9,808 nt of DNA from Nitrospinota bacterium (GCA_003506735.1 DNYS01000229.1:3618-13425); one strand, 5' to 3'. Counted from the stretch's first letter, positions 1 through 6,901 are shown. The notes: a model not told the origin generated them from the sequence alone. Numbers and translations: made by a program.

Positions 1-5
1 TGACA

Positions 6-371
6 GTGAACGACCCGGCGGGGGCGGCCGCTCCATGGCTCCAATCTATTTTCCGGGAGGCGCGCTTGCGTTTCTGGCTGACGTTAAATTTTTTGGCCTT
101 GACCGCCATCGCCTTGCTTTTCCTGGCGGTCTTCTTCGATGTCTTTGTCAGCCAACGGAAAAAGGCATTTTTCTTCCCGCCACTCGACAGCAACAAAATA
201 TTTACAACAACGAGGATCAAAATAACTTCGACCCAAGGAATCGAACCTGTCGCCCAGAGGGCGGGTATTCCATCAGCCATGATGCTTTCGCTCCAGACCA
301 TTAATCTCTATTGGAGGCCCAAACTCGGAATAATAACAAACCATCATGATATTACAAAAAAATACAATTAA
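6..371 (+). CDS. hypothetical single-helix membrane protein, possibly partial
   Basis: I do not recognise this protein. The reading frame is 121 codons and opens with GTG. It has no in-frame stop before the window edge, so it could equally be the tail of a longer upstream gene. Residues about 22-48 form one strongly hydrophobic helix flanked by basic residues (REARLR before, QRKK after), as expected for an inner-membrane anchor. The first 55 or so codons have the GC-rich third positions of the neighbouring genes. From about base 180 onward the composition turns AT-rich and the translation looks non-coding, with basic and threonine runs and no motif. The real protein may therefore have lost its C-terminus, or the tail may be junk read-through. 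A stop codon (TGA, 1-3) in another frame could be the end of an upstream gene. Confidence is low. Confidence 0.3.
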   Translation: MNDPAGAAAPWLQSIFREARLRFWLTLNFLALTAIALLFLAVFFDVFVSQRKKAFFFPPLDSNKIFTTTRIKITSTQGIEPVAQRAGIPSAMMLSLQTINLYWRPKLGIITNHHDITKKYN

Positions 372-538
372 ATCAAATTCCATCAACCATTAAATTAATT
401 TCCATCCTCCGTCTTCAATAAAATATGCATCATATTTACATGGACTTACGTGGATATATTGAATTTGCAGTGCCAAAACCATGTAAAATTTACGTCCATC
501 CCCCCACTCGGCAAGATCAACCCCGCATGAAACCAGGA
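372..538. other. AT-rich non-coding spacer
   Basis: No coding frame here has convincing codon use. The base composition is clearly more AT-rich than the rest of the window, and this AT-rich character starts inside the preceding ORF at about base 180. The spacer holds the inverted repeats listed separately and lies just beyond the 3' end of the minus-strand glycosyltransferase. It could hold a weak terminator or operator, or be remnant DNA of foreign origin. No GC-rich hairpin with a T tract was found. Confidence 0.5.
435..487. repeat. 9-bp inverted repeat TTTACATGG / CCATGTAAA
   Basis: The arms at 435-443 and 479-487 are perfect reverse complements separated by 35 bases. A second small palindrome overlaps the right arm: GTAAA (483-487), one central A, TTTAC (489-493). 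Such nested dyads can be regulator binding sites or transcript stem-loops, but in AT-rich DNA short dyads also occur by chance. No function is assigned. Confidence 0.35.
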
Positions 539-1707
539 TTAATCCCGGGTCCTCAACTTTTCATACACTTCGATTGTCTCGTTTGCGGCCCGCTCCCAAG
601 AGAACGTGGCGGCATGCCGAATTCCGAGCCGGCGCATATCATCATGCGAATCTCCCTTTTCGCCCGCCCGCGAAATGGCATCGGCCCAAGCCCTTTCATC
701 CCCCGGTTCCAGCAAGATGGCCGCGTCGCCCCCCGCCTCCGGGAGAGAAGCTGCGTTCGAGCTGACGACCGGCGTGCCACAGGCCATGGCATCCAGAACG
801 GGGAGCCCGAATCCTTCGTATAAATAGGGATACAAAAAAGCCGGGCGCCAGCATACAAGGCGGGGAGATCCCCATCCGCGATATGCCCGAGAGTCCGCAC
901 CCCGGATTCATCTCCGGCCTCTTCAACCAAAGTTTGAATTAATTGGCCGTAAGAGCTGCTCATATCGCCCGCCAAGGCCAGCGTCAGATTCATGCCCTCT
1001 TTCCGTGCGCGGGAGAAAGCCCACAGAAGCATCTCCAGATTTTTCCTGTAATCGTATCCGCCGACATAAAGGAGGTAGTCCTCCCGAAGACCGAGTCGCT
1101 CCCGGAGGGCGTGGATAACGCCCACATCATCTGGAGCCGCCATCCCGGGCGCTGGGGCAGGATGGACGACATGCGTTCGCTCCTCGGGAAAACCCGTCAA
1201 ACGGATCAAATCGCGCCGGGTGTGTTCCGAGATCGAGATGGCCCGGTCAATCCGGCGTAAGGCGAATTTCAGATACCGGGCATAGAGTCCGATTTTTCGA
1301 TCAACCGGAAGAGAATACCGGCCCGCATAGATCTCCCGAACGGCGATGGGCATCAAGTCGTAGATATGCCCGACCACGGGCACCGGAAAGCGGCGGAGGG
1401 GGAGGTTCCATTGGAAATAGGCATGAAAGACATCGAGGCGTTGGCGTTTCACCTGCCGGCGAAGGCGCATGGCATCCCGCACCCAGGCCCATGAAAAAGC
1501 CCCACCGGCAGGGGGGCGGTGAATAACTTCGAAATTTTGCGGCTCCGAAAGTTCCGCCGAAAGGCCTCTCGCGCTGTCGGGCGTGAACAACAAGTAACGA
1601 TGCGCGCCCTCCGAACGCAGCAACGCGTGGAGGAGGTGGCTCCCCAGCGCACCTACGCCGCGGTTTTGATGCTGAAGGATCGGGGCCGTATCAATTCCGA
1701 TACGCAT
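539..1707 (-). CDS. GT4-family glycosyltransferase, frame-shifted near its 3' end
   Basis: This is a retaining nucleotide-sugar glycosyltransferase of the GT4/GT-B type, of the kind that adds mannose or similar sugars to surface glycans at the cytoplasmic membrane face. The N-terminus has the family opening, MRIGIDTAP followed by the glycine-rich RGVGALGSHLL (16-26). HIYDLMP (114-120) and ISISEHTRRDLIR (157-169) follow, then the YVGGYDYRKNL hinge motif (214-224). The intact frame ends its homology at about residue 291. The expected continuation, EGFGLPVLDAMACGTPVV and the FSWERAANETIEVYEKL tail, lies in the next frame down to the TAA at 539-541. One missing base in the A6 run at 834-839 restores a 389-residue protein. 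The catalytic EX7E motif reads EX7D. The uncorrected frame runs on to 553 and is not homologous after the shift. A TAA directly precedes the ATG, so the start is firm, though no Shine-Dalgarno is evident. Confidence 0.85.
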
Positions 1708-1988
1708 TTAAGAAAGCCAAATCCATTTAAGATCTCCCCATTGGGTATGGGTGAAAACCCCGCCGGGAATCAAGAAGCCTGCGCACTTTTGCCCGTTCGA
1801 CAGTCTCCCCCACCGCCGGCCTTCATCCTACAAAATGTCTCACTGCCTGGACGGGCGAACCAATTTACACGCTCGCAAACACAGATTCCGTCATTTAAAC
1901 ATCCCCCCAAGGATTCCTGCAAAAAGGGGCCTTCCCCTTTAGGAAGATGACTCCACCACTGTTTTTATTCAAATGAGGCCCGTCCGAA
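1708..1988. other. intergenic region between divergent genes
   Basis: This 281-base gap separates the start of the minus-strand GT4 gene from the plus-strand receiver/TPR gene, so promoters for both should lie here. I could not pick out a convincing -35/-10 pair on either strand. Plus-strand open frames across it are overlap of the GT4 gene's complement and lack protein features. The only structure noted is the small hairpin at 1923-1940. A GAGG at 1975-1978, ten bases before the ATG at 1989, is a plausible ribosome binding site. Confidence 0.5.
1923..1940 (-). terminator. small hairpin with T run, terminator-like on the minus strand
   Basis: AAAGGGG (1923-1929), loop CCTT, CCCCTTT (1934-1940) form a perfect 7-bp stem. 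Read on the minus strand, the stem's 3' arm runs into five consecutive T, resembling a weak intrinsic terminator. No minus-strand gene is seen directly upstream of it, so it may simply be a leader-transcript structure of one of the divergent genes or have no function. Confidence 0.25.
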
Positions 1989-2732
1989 ATGTCCTCAGGG
2001 ATAGCCGATCCGTCCACTCTTTTTCTTGTGGGCGAAAGCAGCCCCGTCCACCTGGCCGCCATAAAAGAATACTTTGACGATTTCATTTAAGAATATCACT
2101 TTCGTTAAAGATGGGTACGAATTTACCGCCGCGGTGCAAGAACAAAAATACGGAGCGATCATTCTCAACCACCACCTCAACAAGTCGAACAACCTCAACG
2201 CCATCTCCGGCGCCTTGAACAGCAGGGCCAACACCGAAACCCCGATCATTTTCACCTACAACAGCAATATCGACGAGGAGGAGAAAAGGGACATTTTTGC
2301 CGATTCCAAATCGGCAGGCGTTTCAGGTATTCTCGGGAAGCCCTTGTCGGGCTGGGAGAAGCGCTCCTGGGCCTGAACGAGAATGATGCCGCCCTGAAGT
2401 CATTCAAACGGGTCCTCGCGATCAAGCCGGATATCGAAGCCCGTGGCCTCTACAAACGGATTGGAACCATCGCGTTTCGGCTGAAAGAGTACGATATCGC
2501 AGTCAAAGCCTTCGAGACCGTAGCCACTTTCATTCAGACCGACCCGGAACTATTTTATGTTCAATCTCTTGTGTACGTTGCCCAGTGGAAATTTCCGGAG
2601 GCCCTGGCCAGCATCAACAGGGCGCTTTCGCTGAAAACCACTTTTATCGAGGCGCAAAAAGACAAGGAAAAAATCATCGCCTGGGTGAAAGCCGCCGAGG
2701 AAAAGGAAATGCAATCGGCCACGGCGACATGA
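1989..2732 (+). pseudogene. pseudo-receiver domain + TPR protein, interrupted by two opposing frameshifts
   Basis: As read, the gene is in three pieces. The ATG at 1989, with a GAGG 10 bases upstream, gives MSSGIADPSTLFLVGESSPV and stops at TAA 2088-2090. The next frame continues from about 2090 to 2343 with a receiver-domain fold: FVKDGYEF, then YGAIILNHH, PIIFTYNS and AGVSGILGKPLS. The first frame resumes at about 2340 with TPR helices (ALVGLGEALLGLNENDAALK, then RLKEYDIAVKAFETV and FPEALASINRALSL) and stops at TGA 2730-2732. Removing one T from 2086-2088 and adding one C at 2341-2343 gives a continuous 247-residue protein. Against a typical response regulator, the acidic pair reads GE, the phospho-acceptor Asp is Asn (IILN), and the conserved Thr and Lys remain. 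The receiver is therefore probably not phosphorylated and may act as a protein-interaction module. A PilZ gene follows in the same direction. Family assignment is confident; functional status is not. Confidence 0.7.
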
Positions 2733-2796
2733 TAGGATGGCCCCTCCGGCGGCAATCTTGACCGGCGAGCGTCATATTGAAGCCTTTCCCGGATAT

Positions 2797-2800
2797 GGAG
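2797..2800 (+). promoter_or_regulatory. ribosome binding site deciding the PilZ start
   Basis: GGAG lies eight bases before the ATG at 2809, an ideal spacing. The earlier in-frame ATG at 2737 has no usable Shine-Dalgarno and would add 24 residues with no PilZ character. Confidence 0.6.
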
Positions 2801-2808
2801 CGGGTCGA

Positions 2809-3144
2809 ATGGAAATGAGATCAGAAGAAAACCGGTTGTTTCCCAGATATTTTCTTCCGGTCGTGATTCAGGTTCCCGATGTCTCCGATCTTCCCCTCGT
2901 CCCCGAGGAAATCAGCGCCGGCGGGTTTAAAGTGTTGGTGACCAACAAGCCTCCCCGGGGCGATCAAGTCGAGTGCTCGATTCAGATAGCCAACGAAGTG
3001 TTCGATAATTGCCGGGCGACGGTCGTTTGGGACCAAGACAACGGCGACGGCACCTGGTATGCCGGAATTTCCATCGAGTCCCTCACGGAAGAACGAGTTT
3101 TTTTCGAATTGACCCTGGACAAGGCTAACAAAGAACTGCAGTAA
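2809..3144 (+). CDS. PilZ domain protein (candidate c-di-GMP receptor)
   Basis: This is a stand-alone PilZ domain of 111 residues, the usual size. Such proteins bind cyclic-di-GMP in the cytoplasm and pass the signal to motility, pilus or polysaccharide machinery. The RxxxR part of the binding site appears as RLFPR near residues 9-13 in NRLFPRYFLPV. The second motif, normally (D/N)xSxxG, reads EISAGG (about residues 33-38), with Glu replacing Asp or Asn. The beta-barrel continues through VVWDQDNGDGTWYAGISI, and the protein ends in a short helix. The start was chosen at 2809 because of the GGAG eight bases upstream; 2815 is a second close ATG. The gene begins 76 bases after the receiver/TPR gene on the same strand, so the two are probably co-transcribed. 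Ligand binding is inferred from the motif, and the Glu change leaves some doubt. Confidence 0.8.
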   Translation: MEMRSEENRLFPRYFLPVVIQVPDVSDLPLVPEEISAGGFKVLVTNKPPRGDQVECSIQIANEVFDNCRATVVWDQDNGDGTWYAGISIESLTEERVFFELTLDKANKELQ

Positions 3145-3193
3145 CCATCTCCCCCCACCGGCCCTCGGCGGTCAACCTTTCCTTACGCCGTTC

Positions 3194-4483
3194 TCATGGA
3201 TACAAGGCCTGCTGAAGCTGCTCCCGGGCCTTGTCGGGGTCGACCCCGTTCGCGCGCAACATTTCGCCGGCCTCGGCGAGGACGCGATCCATATCCTCGT
3301 AAAGCTTGAACGTCTTGGTGCGGTCCGGATATTCGAATCCCATGGCCTGCCCGAGGATAGTCATGAAATTTTCGATCTCGACCGGATGGTTCAACTCCTC
3401 ACCGCACAAGGCGCGGTGGCAACCATGGTAGATCGTCACGATGGAATCCACTCCGGCCGCCTCGGCCGAGGTGAAAAGCTTTGCGCGCATGACCTCCCTC
3501 GCCTCCGGAACCACCAGGGTCGGACACTGGTATCCGTGGTCGGATAGCTGATCGATATCGACCAACTCCAGACCCGGCACGCTCCTCAGAATCGCCTGAA
3601 CGTTATCCTCCACCCCCTCGAGACCACCGTGCAGATGAACCGCGACACGCTTTTCCACCGGATGGACGTAGAGAGACTTGAGCATCTCGATTCGTTCGGC
3701 CAAATATTTGGAAATATGAATAAAAGGCAGGGAATCGCCCTCCGGCCCCGCGTACAGATGGATGTAATCGGTGTATTGCATCTGGCAGGTGGGGCAAAAG
3801 GTGATGACGCTCTCGGCGCCGTAGGACTTGAAAAGATCGAGAGAGCGCTTGCCCATGGCGGCCCCGGTTTCCAAATCTCCCCGGCGGATGTGGTTGATGC
3901 CGCAGCAGTGGCCCATCCCTCCCGCCACCTCGTAATCGAGGTTCATTCGGTCAAATACGTCCATGCACGAAAGAAGAATGTGGGGCGTCTGAAGGATATT
4001 GCAGCCGAAATAAAACACGGCGTCCGCTTTTGCTTTCTTCTGGCCATGCACGGCAATCAGGCGCTTGTACAAATCGGGCTCCACCTGAAGGCCGGCCATG
4101 AGGCGGATCGTCCGGCTCAGGAGCTTGAAATAATCCCGGCTGACCTTCTTGGTGCTCTCCCCATCCCCGGCGGCGTTCAGCCGCTTGATCTTGGCGTAGG
4201 AAATCATTTCGCGCGGGTTGACGTCCTCCGGACAGGCCTCGATGCAAACCCCGCTCTTTTGGCAGATCTCCACCCACCGGACGGCATCGGGCGCGCCGGC
4301 CCGGCCGTTGATGATGTCGATCACCCCGCGGGTCACGCTCTCCGAATCGCTTCCGTCGAATTCGGCATACACGGGCATCGGGCAGGCCTCGAAACACTTG
4401 CCGCAGGTGGTGCAGGCCTCCGTGATGCGCCCGATCCGCTCCTCCATGAACTCCCAGTAGATCCCAGCCGTATCAACCGCCAT
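3194..4483 (-). CDS. CCG-domain (GlcF/HdrCB-like) iron-sulfur oxidoreductase subunit
   Basis: Residue numbers count from the ATG at 4483 (429 residues). The N-terminal part is a two-cluster ferredoxin module: CTTCGKCFEACP (24-35) is a classic CxxCxxCxxxCP, while the second site, CQKSGVCIEACP (74-85), has Cx5CxxxCP with Ser where the second Cys would be. That is the ligand pattern of the SdhB/FrdB [3Fe-4S] site. A CCG motif follows, with C161, CC at 193-194 and CPTC at 230-233. Its C-X31-CC-X35-CxxC spacing fits the HdrB/GlcF consensus that holds a non-cubane cluster or active site. A second CCG repeat is degenerate: HLHGG, YQC and CHRALC remain. Such proteins pass electrons in heterodisulfide reductase, glycolate or lactate oxidase, or thiol:fumarate reductase-type enzymes. 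No partner subunit is in the window, so the substrate is unknown. GAAAGG about nine bases upstream supports this start; an ATG at 4555 (24 residues longer) is possible. An open frame to 4810 would overlap the divergent gene. Confidence 0.85.
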   Translation of the reverse strand: MAVDTAGIYWEFMEERIGRITEACTTCGKCFEACPMPVYAEFDGSDSESVTRGVIDIINGRAGAPDAVRWVEICQKSGVCIEACPEDVNPREMISYAKIKRLNAAGDGESTKKVSRDYFKLLSRTIRLMAGLQVEPDLYKRLIAVHGQKKAKADAVFYFGCNILQTPHILLSCMDVFDRMNLDYEVAGGMGHCCGINHIRRGDLETGAAMGKRSLDLFKSYGAESVITFCPTCQMQYTDYIHLYAGPEGDSLPFIHISKYLAERIEMLKSLYVHPVEKRVAVHLHGGLEGVEDNVQAILRSVPGLELVDIDQLSDHGYQCPTLVVPEAREVMRAKLFTSAEAAGVDSIVTIYHGCHRALCGEELNHPVEIENFMTILGQAMGFEYPDRTKTFKLYEDMDRVLAEAGEMLRANGVDPDKAREQLQQALYP

Positions 4484-4697
4484 GGCCACATGCCCTTTCG
4501 CAGTCCTGAAAACCCCTGAATGAACCCATCGGGAAACAAGGTATTCCGACGTCATACTAGCATAAAACAGGGGCCGGCCTCGGCGGTTCCAACGAAAGGC
4601 CCCGAATCGCTTATACTCCCCCTCAGCCGGGCCGAACCCCGAGCGAGGAGACGGGCGACATGGATGCATCCAGCCAGCGGCACGGGGAGAGGCTCCC
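4484..4697. promoter_or_regulatory. divergent promoter region between Fe-S and GT9 genes
   Basis: This 214-base gap lies between two diverging genes and should carry both promoters. On the plus strand, TATACT at 4612-4617 is a good -10-like hexamer for the GT9 gene, about 80 bases before its start, but no clear -35 lies 16-18 bases upstream. On the minus strand, TATGCT next to the alternative Fe-S start at 4555 is -10-like. If it were the real promoter, the start at 4483 would be favoured. All of this is inference from short motifs. Confidence 0.3.
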
Positions 4698-4700
4698 GTG
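4681..4700 (+). promoter_or_regulatory. hairpin covering the ribosome binding site and GTG start of the GT9 gene
   Basis: CACGGG (4681-4686) pairs perfectly with CCCGTG (4695-4700). The loop holds the purine-rich Shine-Dalgarno GAGAGG (4687-4692), and the last three bases of the 3' arm are the GTG start. The stem may extend by two more pairs with one bulged G. In the messenger this fold would hide the start codon and could lower translation. The structure is visible; a regulatory role is inferred. Confidence 0.4.
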
Positions 4701-5828
4701 AGAATCGCTCCCAGCCCCTGGGAAGGGATGACGCTCCTCCAGCGGGCGCTCCTCAAAGCCCTCGTGACCGCCCCCGAAGCCGGCGCGCCGCCGCTGGCGG
4801 GGTCCCGCATCCTGGCCGTTCAAATTGCGGGCATGGGCGATTTCACCCTTGCCGTCCCGGCCATCCGGGCGCTCCGCCGCGCCAACCCCTCTGGAACACT
4901 GGATTTGCTCACCAGCGAAAAGGCCAAGGGCGCGGCCCTGGGCTGCCCCCACATCGACGCGATCGAAACGCTGGACGCCAGGCACATTCCAGTCGCCGGC
5001 GTCCATCCCTCCGCGGGCATGGGAGAGGTCATCTCCCTGATCAGGAAAATTCGCCGCCGCCGCTACGGCCTCGCAGTGAACCTGATGGGCCTCTACTCGC
5101 CCCGGGGGGCGGTCCGCATGGGGTGGCTCCTCCGGTCCCCGGGCATTCCCCGCTTGGCGGGGCGCAACACGCTGGGGGCGGGCGCCTTCTACCACTATTC
5201 CATCGACGAGGATCTCGCCGCGCCCCTCAACGAGCGGGACGCCCACCTGGTCCTGGTCCGCCGCCTCGGCGCGGACGGGGGCGGAGGAGACAGCCTCGAA
5301 ACCTGGCCCAGCGAGGAGGAGGAACGGTTCGCCGAATCCATCGCCCGGAAAATGCCCGGCCAGGGGCCGCTCATCGCCGTCAACCCCGGCACCGACCGCC
5401 CGGAAAAGGATTGGCCCGAGGAGCGGTTCCTGGAGGTCATGCGCGCCCTGCGAGAGCGCCGAAGCGCCAGATTCCTGTTGACCGGAGGACCCGCCGAAGC
5501 GGCCCTCGCCGCACGCCTCGCGGAGGGACTGGGGCCTCATGCCCTCGATACCGTCGGAAAGATCGGCTACCAAGGCACGGCCTCCCTGATGCGGCGGTGC
5601 GATCTGGTCCTGACCACCGACACCGCCGCGCTCCATCTCGCCTGGGCGGCGGGCGTCCGCGGGGTCGCTCTGTTCAGAAAGGAAAACCTGGGCCGCTACC
5701 GCCCCGCCACCGATAGGATCACTTGCTTGACCGGTCCCGAGGCGGAAGGATCCACCCTCGACATTCCGGCGGACGAGGTGATTCGGGCCTGCCTCGACCG
5801 GCTCGATCAAACAGGGTGCTCTTCATAG
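4698..5828 (+). CDS. GT9-family glycosyltransferase (ADP-heptose:LPS heptosyltransferase-like)
   Basis: GT9 enzymes transfer heptose from ADP-heptose to the LPS core, or related sugars, at the cytoplasmic face of the inner membrane. This 376-residue protein has the family size. ILAVQIAGMGDFTLAVPAIR (38-57) matches the N-terminal signature with its GD pair. NPGTDRPEKDWPEERF (229-244) is the mid-protein motif with the conserved Lys and Trp-Pro. LLTGGPAE (260-267) and DLVLTTDTAALHLAWAAG (302-319) form the donor-binding site. The last motif usually reads DxGxxH; here it is DTAALH, with Ala for Gly. The start is GTG 4698, five bases after a GAGAGG Shine-Dalgarno, with both in a hairpin. An ATG at 4728 has no spaced ribosome binding site. 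It diverges from the Fe-S gene and converges on galE, stopping (TAG) 20 bases before galE ends. Whether the donor is heptose cannot be told from sequence alone. Confidence 0.9.
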   Translation: MRIAPSPWEGMTLLQRALLKALVTAPEAGAPPLAGSRILAVQIAGMGDFTLAVPAIRALRRANPSGTLDLLTSEKAKGAALGCPHIDAIETLDARHIPVAGVHPSAGMGEVISLIRKIRRRRYGLAVNLMGLYSPRGAVRMGWLLRSPGIPRLAGRNTLGAGAFYHYSIDEDLAAPLNERDAHLVLVRRLGADGGGGDSLETWPSEEEERFAESIARKMPGQGPLIAVNPGTDRPEKDWPEERFLEVMRALRERRSARFLLTGGPAEAALAARLAEGLGPHALDTVGKIGYQGTASLMRRCDLVLTTDTAALHLAWAAGVRGVALFRKENLGRYRPATDRITCLTGPEAEGSTLDIPADEVIRACLDRLDQTGCSS

Positions 5829-5848
5829 AGCGAATCCGGCAGCGCCGT

Positions 5849-6838
5849 CTAGGGCGCCTTGGCCTTTGTGTGCCAGTTCCACGCGGTTTCGACGATCTTG
5901 TCCAACCCGGAAAGACGGGGCCGCCATCCCAGGGACTCGGAGGCGCGCCGGGCGTCGGCGATCAGTTCGGCGGGGTCCCCCGGCCGGCGGCCCGTCTCCT
6001 GAAACGGCGCCTCCCGCCCGCCGGCCCGGCCCACGGCTTGAATCACCTCCCGGACGGAATGGCCGTTTCCGGTGCCCAGGTTGAAAGCCGACGATTCGCC
6101 TCCGCGCTGGAGATACTCCAGGGCCAGCCGGTGCGCCTCGCCCAGATCGCACACATGCACATAATCGCGGACGGCGGTTCCGTCCCCGGTGGGGTAGTCG
6201 GTTCCGAATATATCCACATGGGATCGCTTCCCGAGCGCCGCCTCGATCACGATGGGAATCAGGTGGGTTTCGGGATCATGGTCCTCGCCGATTTCGCCAT
6301 CGGGGTCCGCCCCCGCCGCGTTGAAATACCGGAGCGCCGCCCAGCGCAGGCCATAGGCTTCACCGAACCAGCGGATGGCCCGCTCGACGGCATATTTTGA
6401 ATCGCCGTAGGGGCTCACCGGGCGCTGCGGATGATCCTCGGGGATGGGGATCGTTTCCGGGTAGCCGTAGGTGGCGCAGGTCGATGAGTAAACCAGCGTT
6501 TCGACGCCCGTATCCTGCATCGCCTCGATGAGGTTCAGGGAGTTGGCGAGGTTGTTCCGAAAATATTTTCTCGGATTCCCCATGGACTCGCCGACGTAGG
6601 TGCTGCCGGCGAAATGAACCACCGCTCCCGCGCGGTGTCCGGACAGCGCCTCCCGGAGCCGTTTCCCGTCGGAAAGGTCGCCCTCGACCAGCGGGCCGTA
6701 CTTCACCGCCCAGCGGTGGCCGAGGTCCAGACTGTCGTAGACAACGGGGGTATACCCCGCCCCCGCCAAAATCTTGCAGGTGTGGCTGCCGATATATCCG
6801 GCGCCGCCCGTCACCAAAATAGTGGAACTGTCCGCCAC
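5849..6838 (-). CDS. galE: UDP-glucose 4-epimerase
   Basis: This enzyme interconverts UDP-glucose and UDP-galactose (some members also act on the N-acetyl forms) using tightly bound NAD+, and so supplies sugar donors for glycan synthesis. The 329-residue protein is a complete extended short-chain dehydrogenase. The NAD-binding GGAGYIGSH is at 11-19 and the D35-containing VVYDSLDLGH at 32-41. YSSTCATYG (117-125) carries a Thr at the catalytic Ser position. The catalytic YxxxK is in SPYGDSK (Y144, K148). GalE-specific stretches follow: YFNAAGADPDGEIGEDHDPE (171-190) and GTDYPTGDGTAVRDYVHV (212-229). The GTG start (6836-6838) has AAGGGAG six bases upstream. The gene lies 63 bases after the GT2 gene and is probably the last gene of the minus-strand run beginning with the flippase. 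It ends in TAG. Substrate breadth (Glc/Gal versus GlcNAc/GalNAc) cannot be decided here. Confidence 0.95.
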   Translation of the reverse strand: MADSSTILVTGGAGYIGSHTCKILAGAGYTPVVYDSLDLGHRWAVKYGPLVEGDLSDGKRLREALSGHRAGAVVHFAGSTYVGESMGNPRKYFRNNLANSLNLIEAMQDTGVETLVYSSTCATYGYPETIPIPEDHPQRPVSPYGDSKYAVERAIRWFGEAYGLRWAALRYFNAAGADPDGEIGEDHDPETHLIPIVIEAALGKRSHVDIFGTDYPTGDGTAVRDYVHVCDLGEAHRLALEYLQRGGESSAFNLGTGNGHSVREVIQAVGRAGGREAPFQETGRRPGDPAELIADARRASESLGWRPRLSGLDKIVETAWNWHTKAKAP

Positions 6839-6901
6839 GGCTTCTCCCTTGAAAAATCGATGGCTCCGCCGCGCGGCAAATCTTTCCCGCCGGCCGAAAG
6901 T

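Noticed and set aside
220..310. tRNA-like motif on the minus strand: a GGTTCGATTCC box (about 236-246) next to a CGCCC/GGGCG hairpin, like a type II tRNA
   Set aside because: The T stem has only three pairs, no anticodon stem with a 7-base loop fits, and no acceptor stem partner for the putative 3' arm was found. It is most likely chance.
1708..1988. c-di-GMP riboswitch ahead of the receiver/TPR gene, suggested by the nearby PilZ gene
   Set aside because: I could not find the conserved GEMM helices or bulge sequences; only a 7-bp GC/AT hairpin is present.
3145..3193. Intrinsic terminator between the convergent PilZ and Fe-S genes
   Set aside because: Only a 4-bp ACCG/CGGT pairing is present, with no proper T tract.
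3629..4519. 296-codon plus-strand frame opposite the Fe-S gene
   Set aside because: The minus strand carries spaced cysteine motifs of known families. The plus frame has no motif and is a by-product of codon bias.
4484..4810. N-terminal extension of the Fe-S protein to a start at 4810
   Set aside because: It would overlap the GT9 gene by over 100 bases and adds low-complexity Arg/Gly/Pro sequence. The starts at 4483 or 4555 fit the family length.
4520..5810. Long frames of about 395-398 codons on both strands overlapping the GT9 gene
   Set aside because: One is basic and Pro/Arg-rich, the other Gly/Ala-rich, and neither shows a fold. GT9 motifs lie in the frame 4698-5828.
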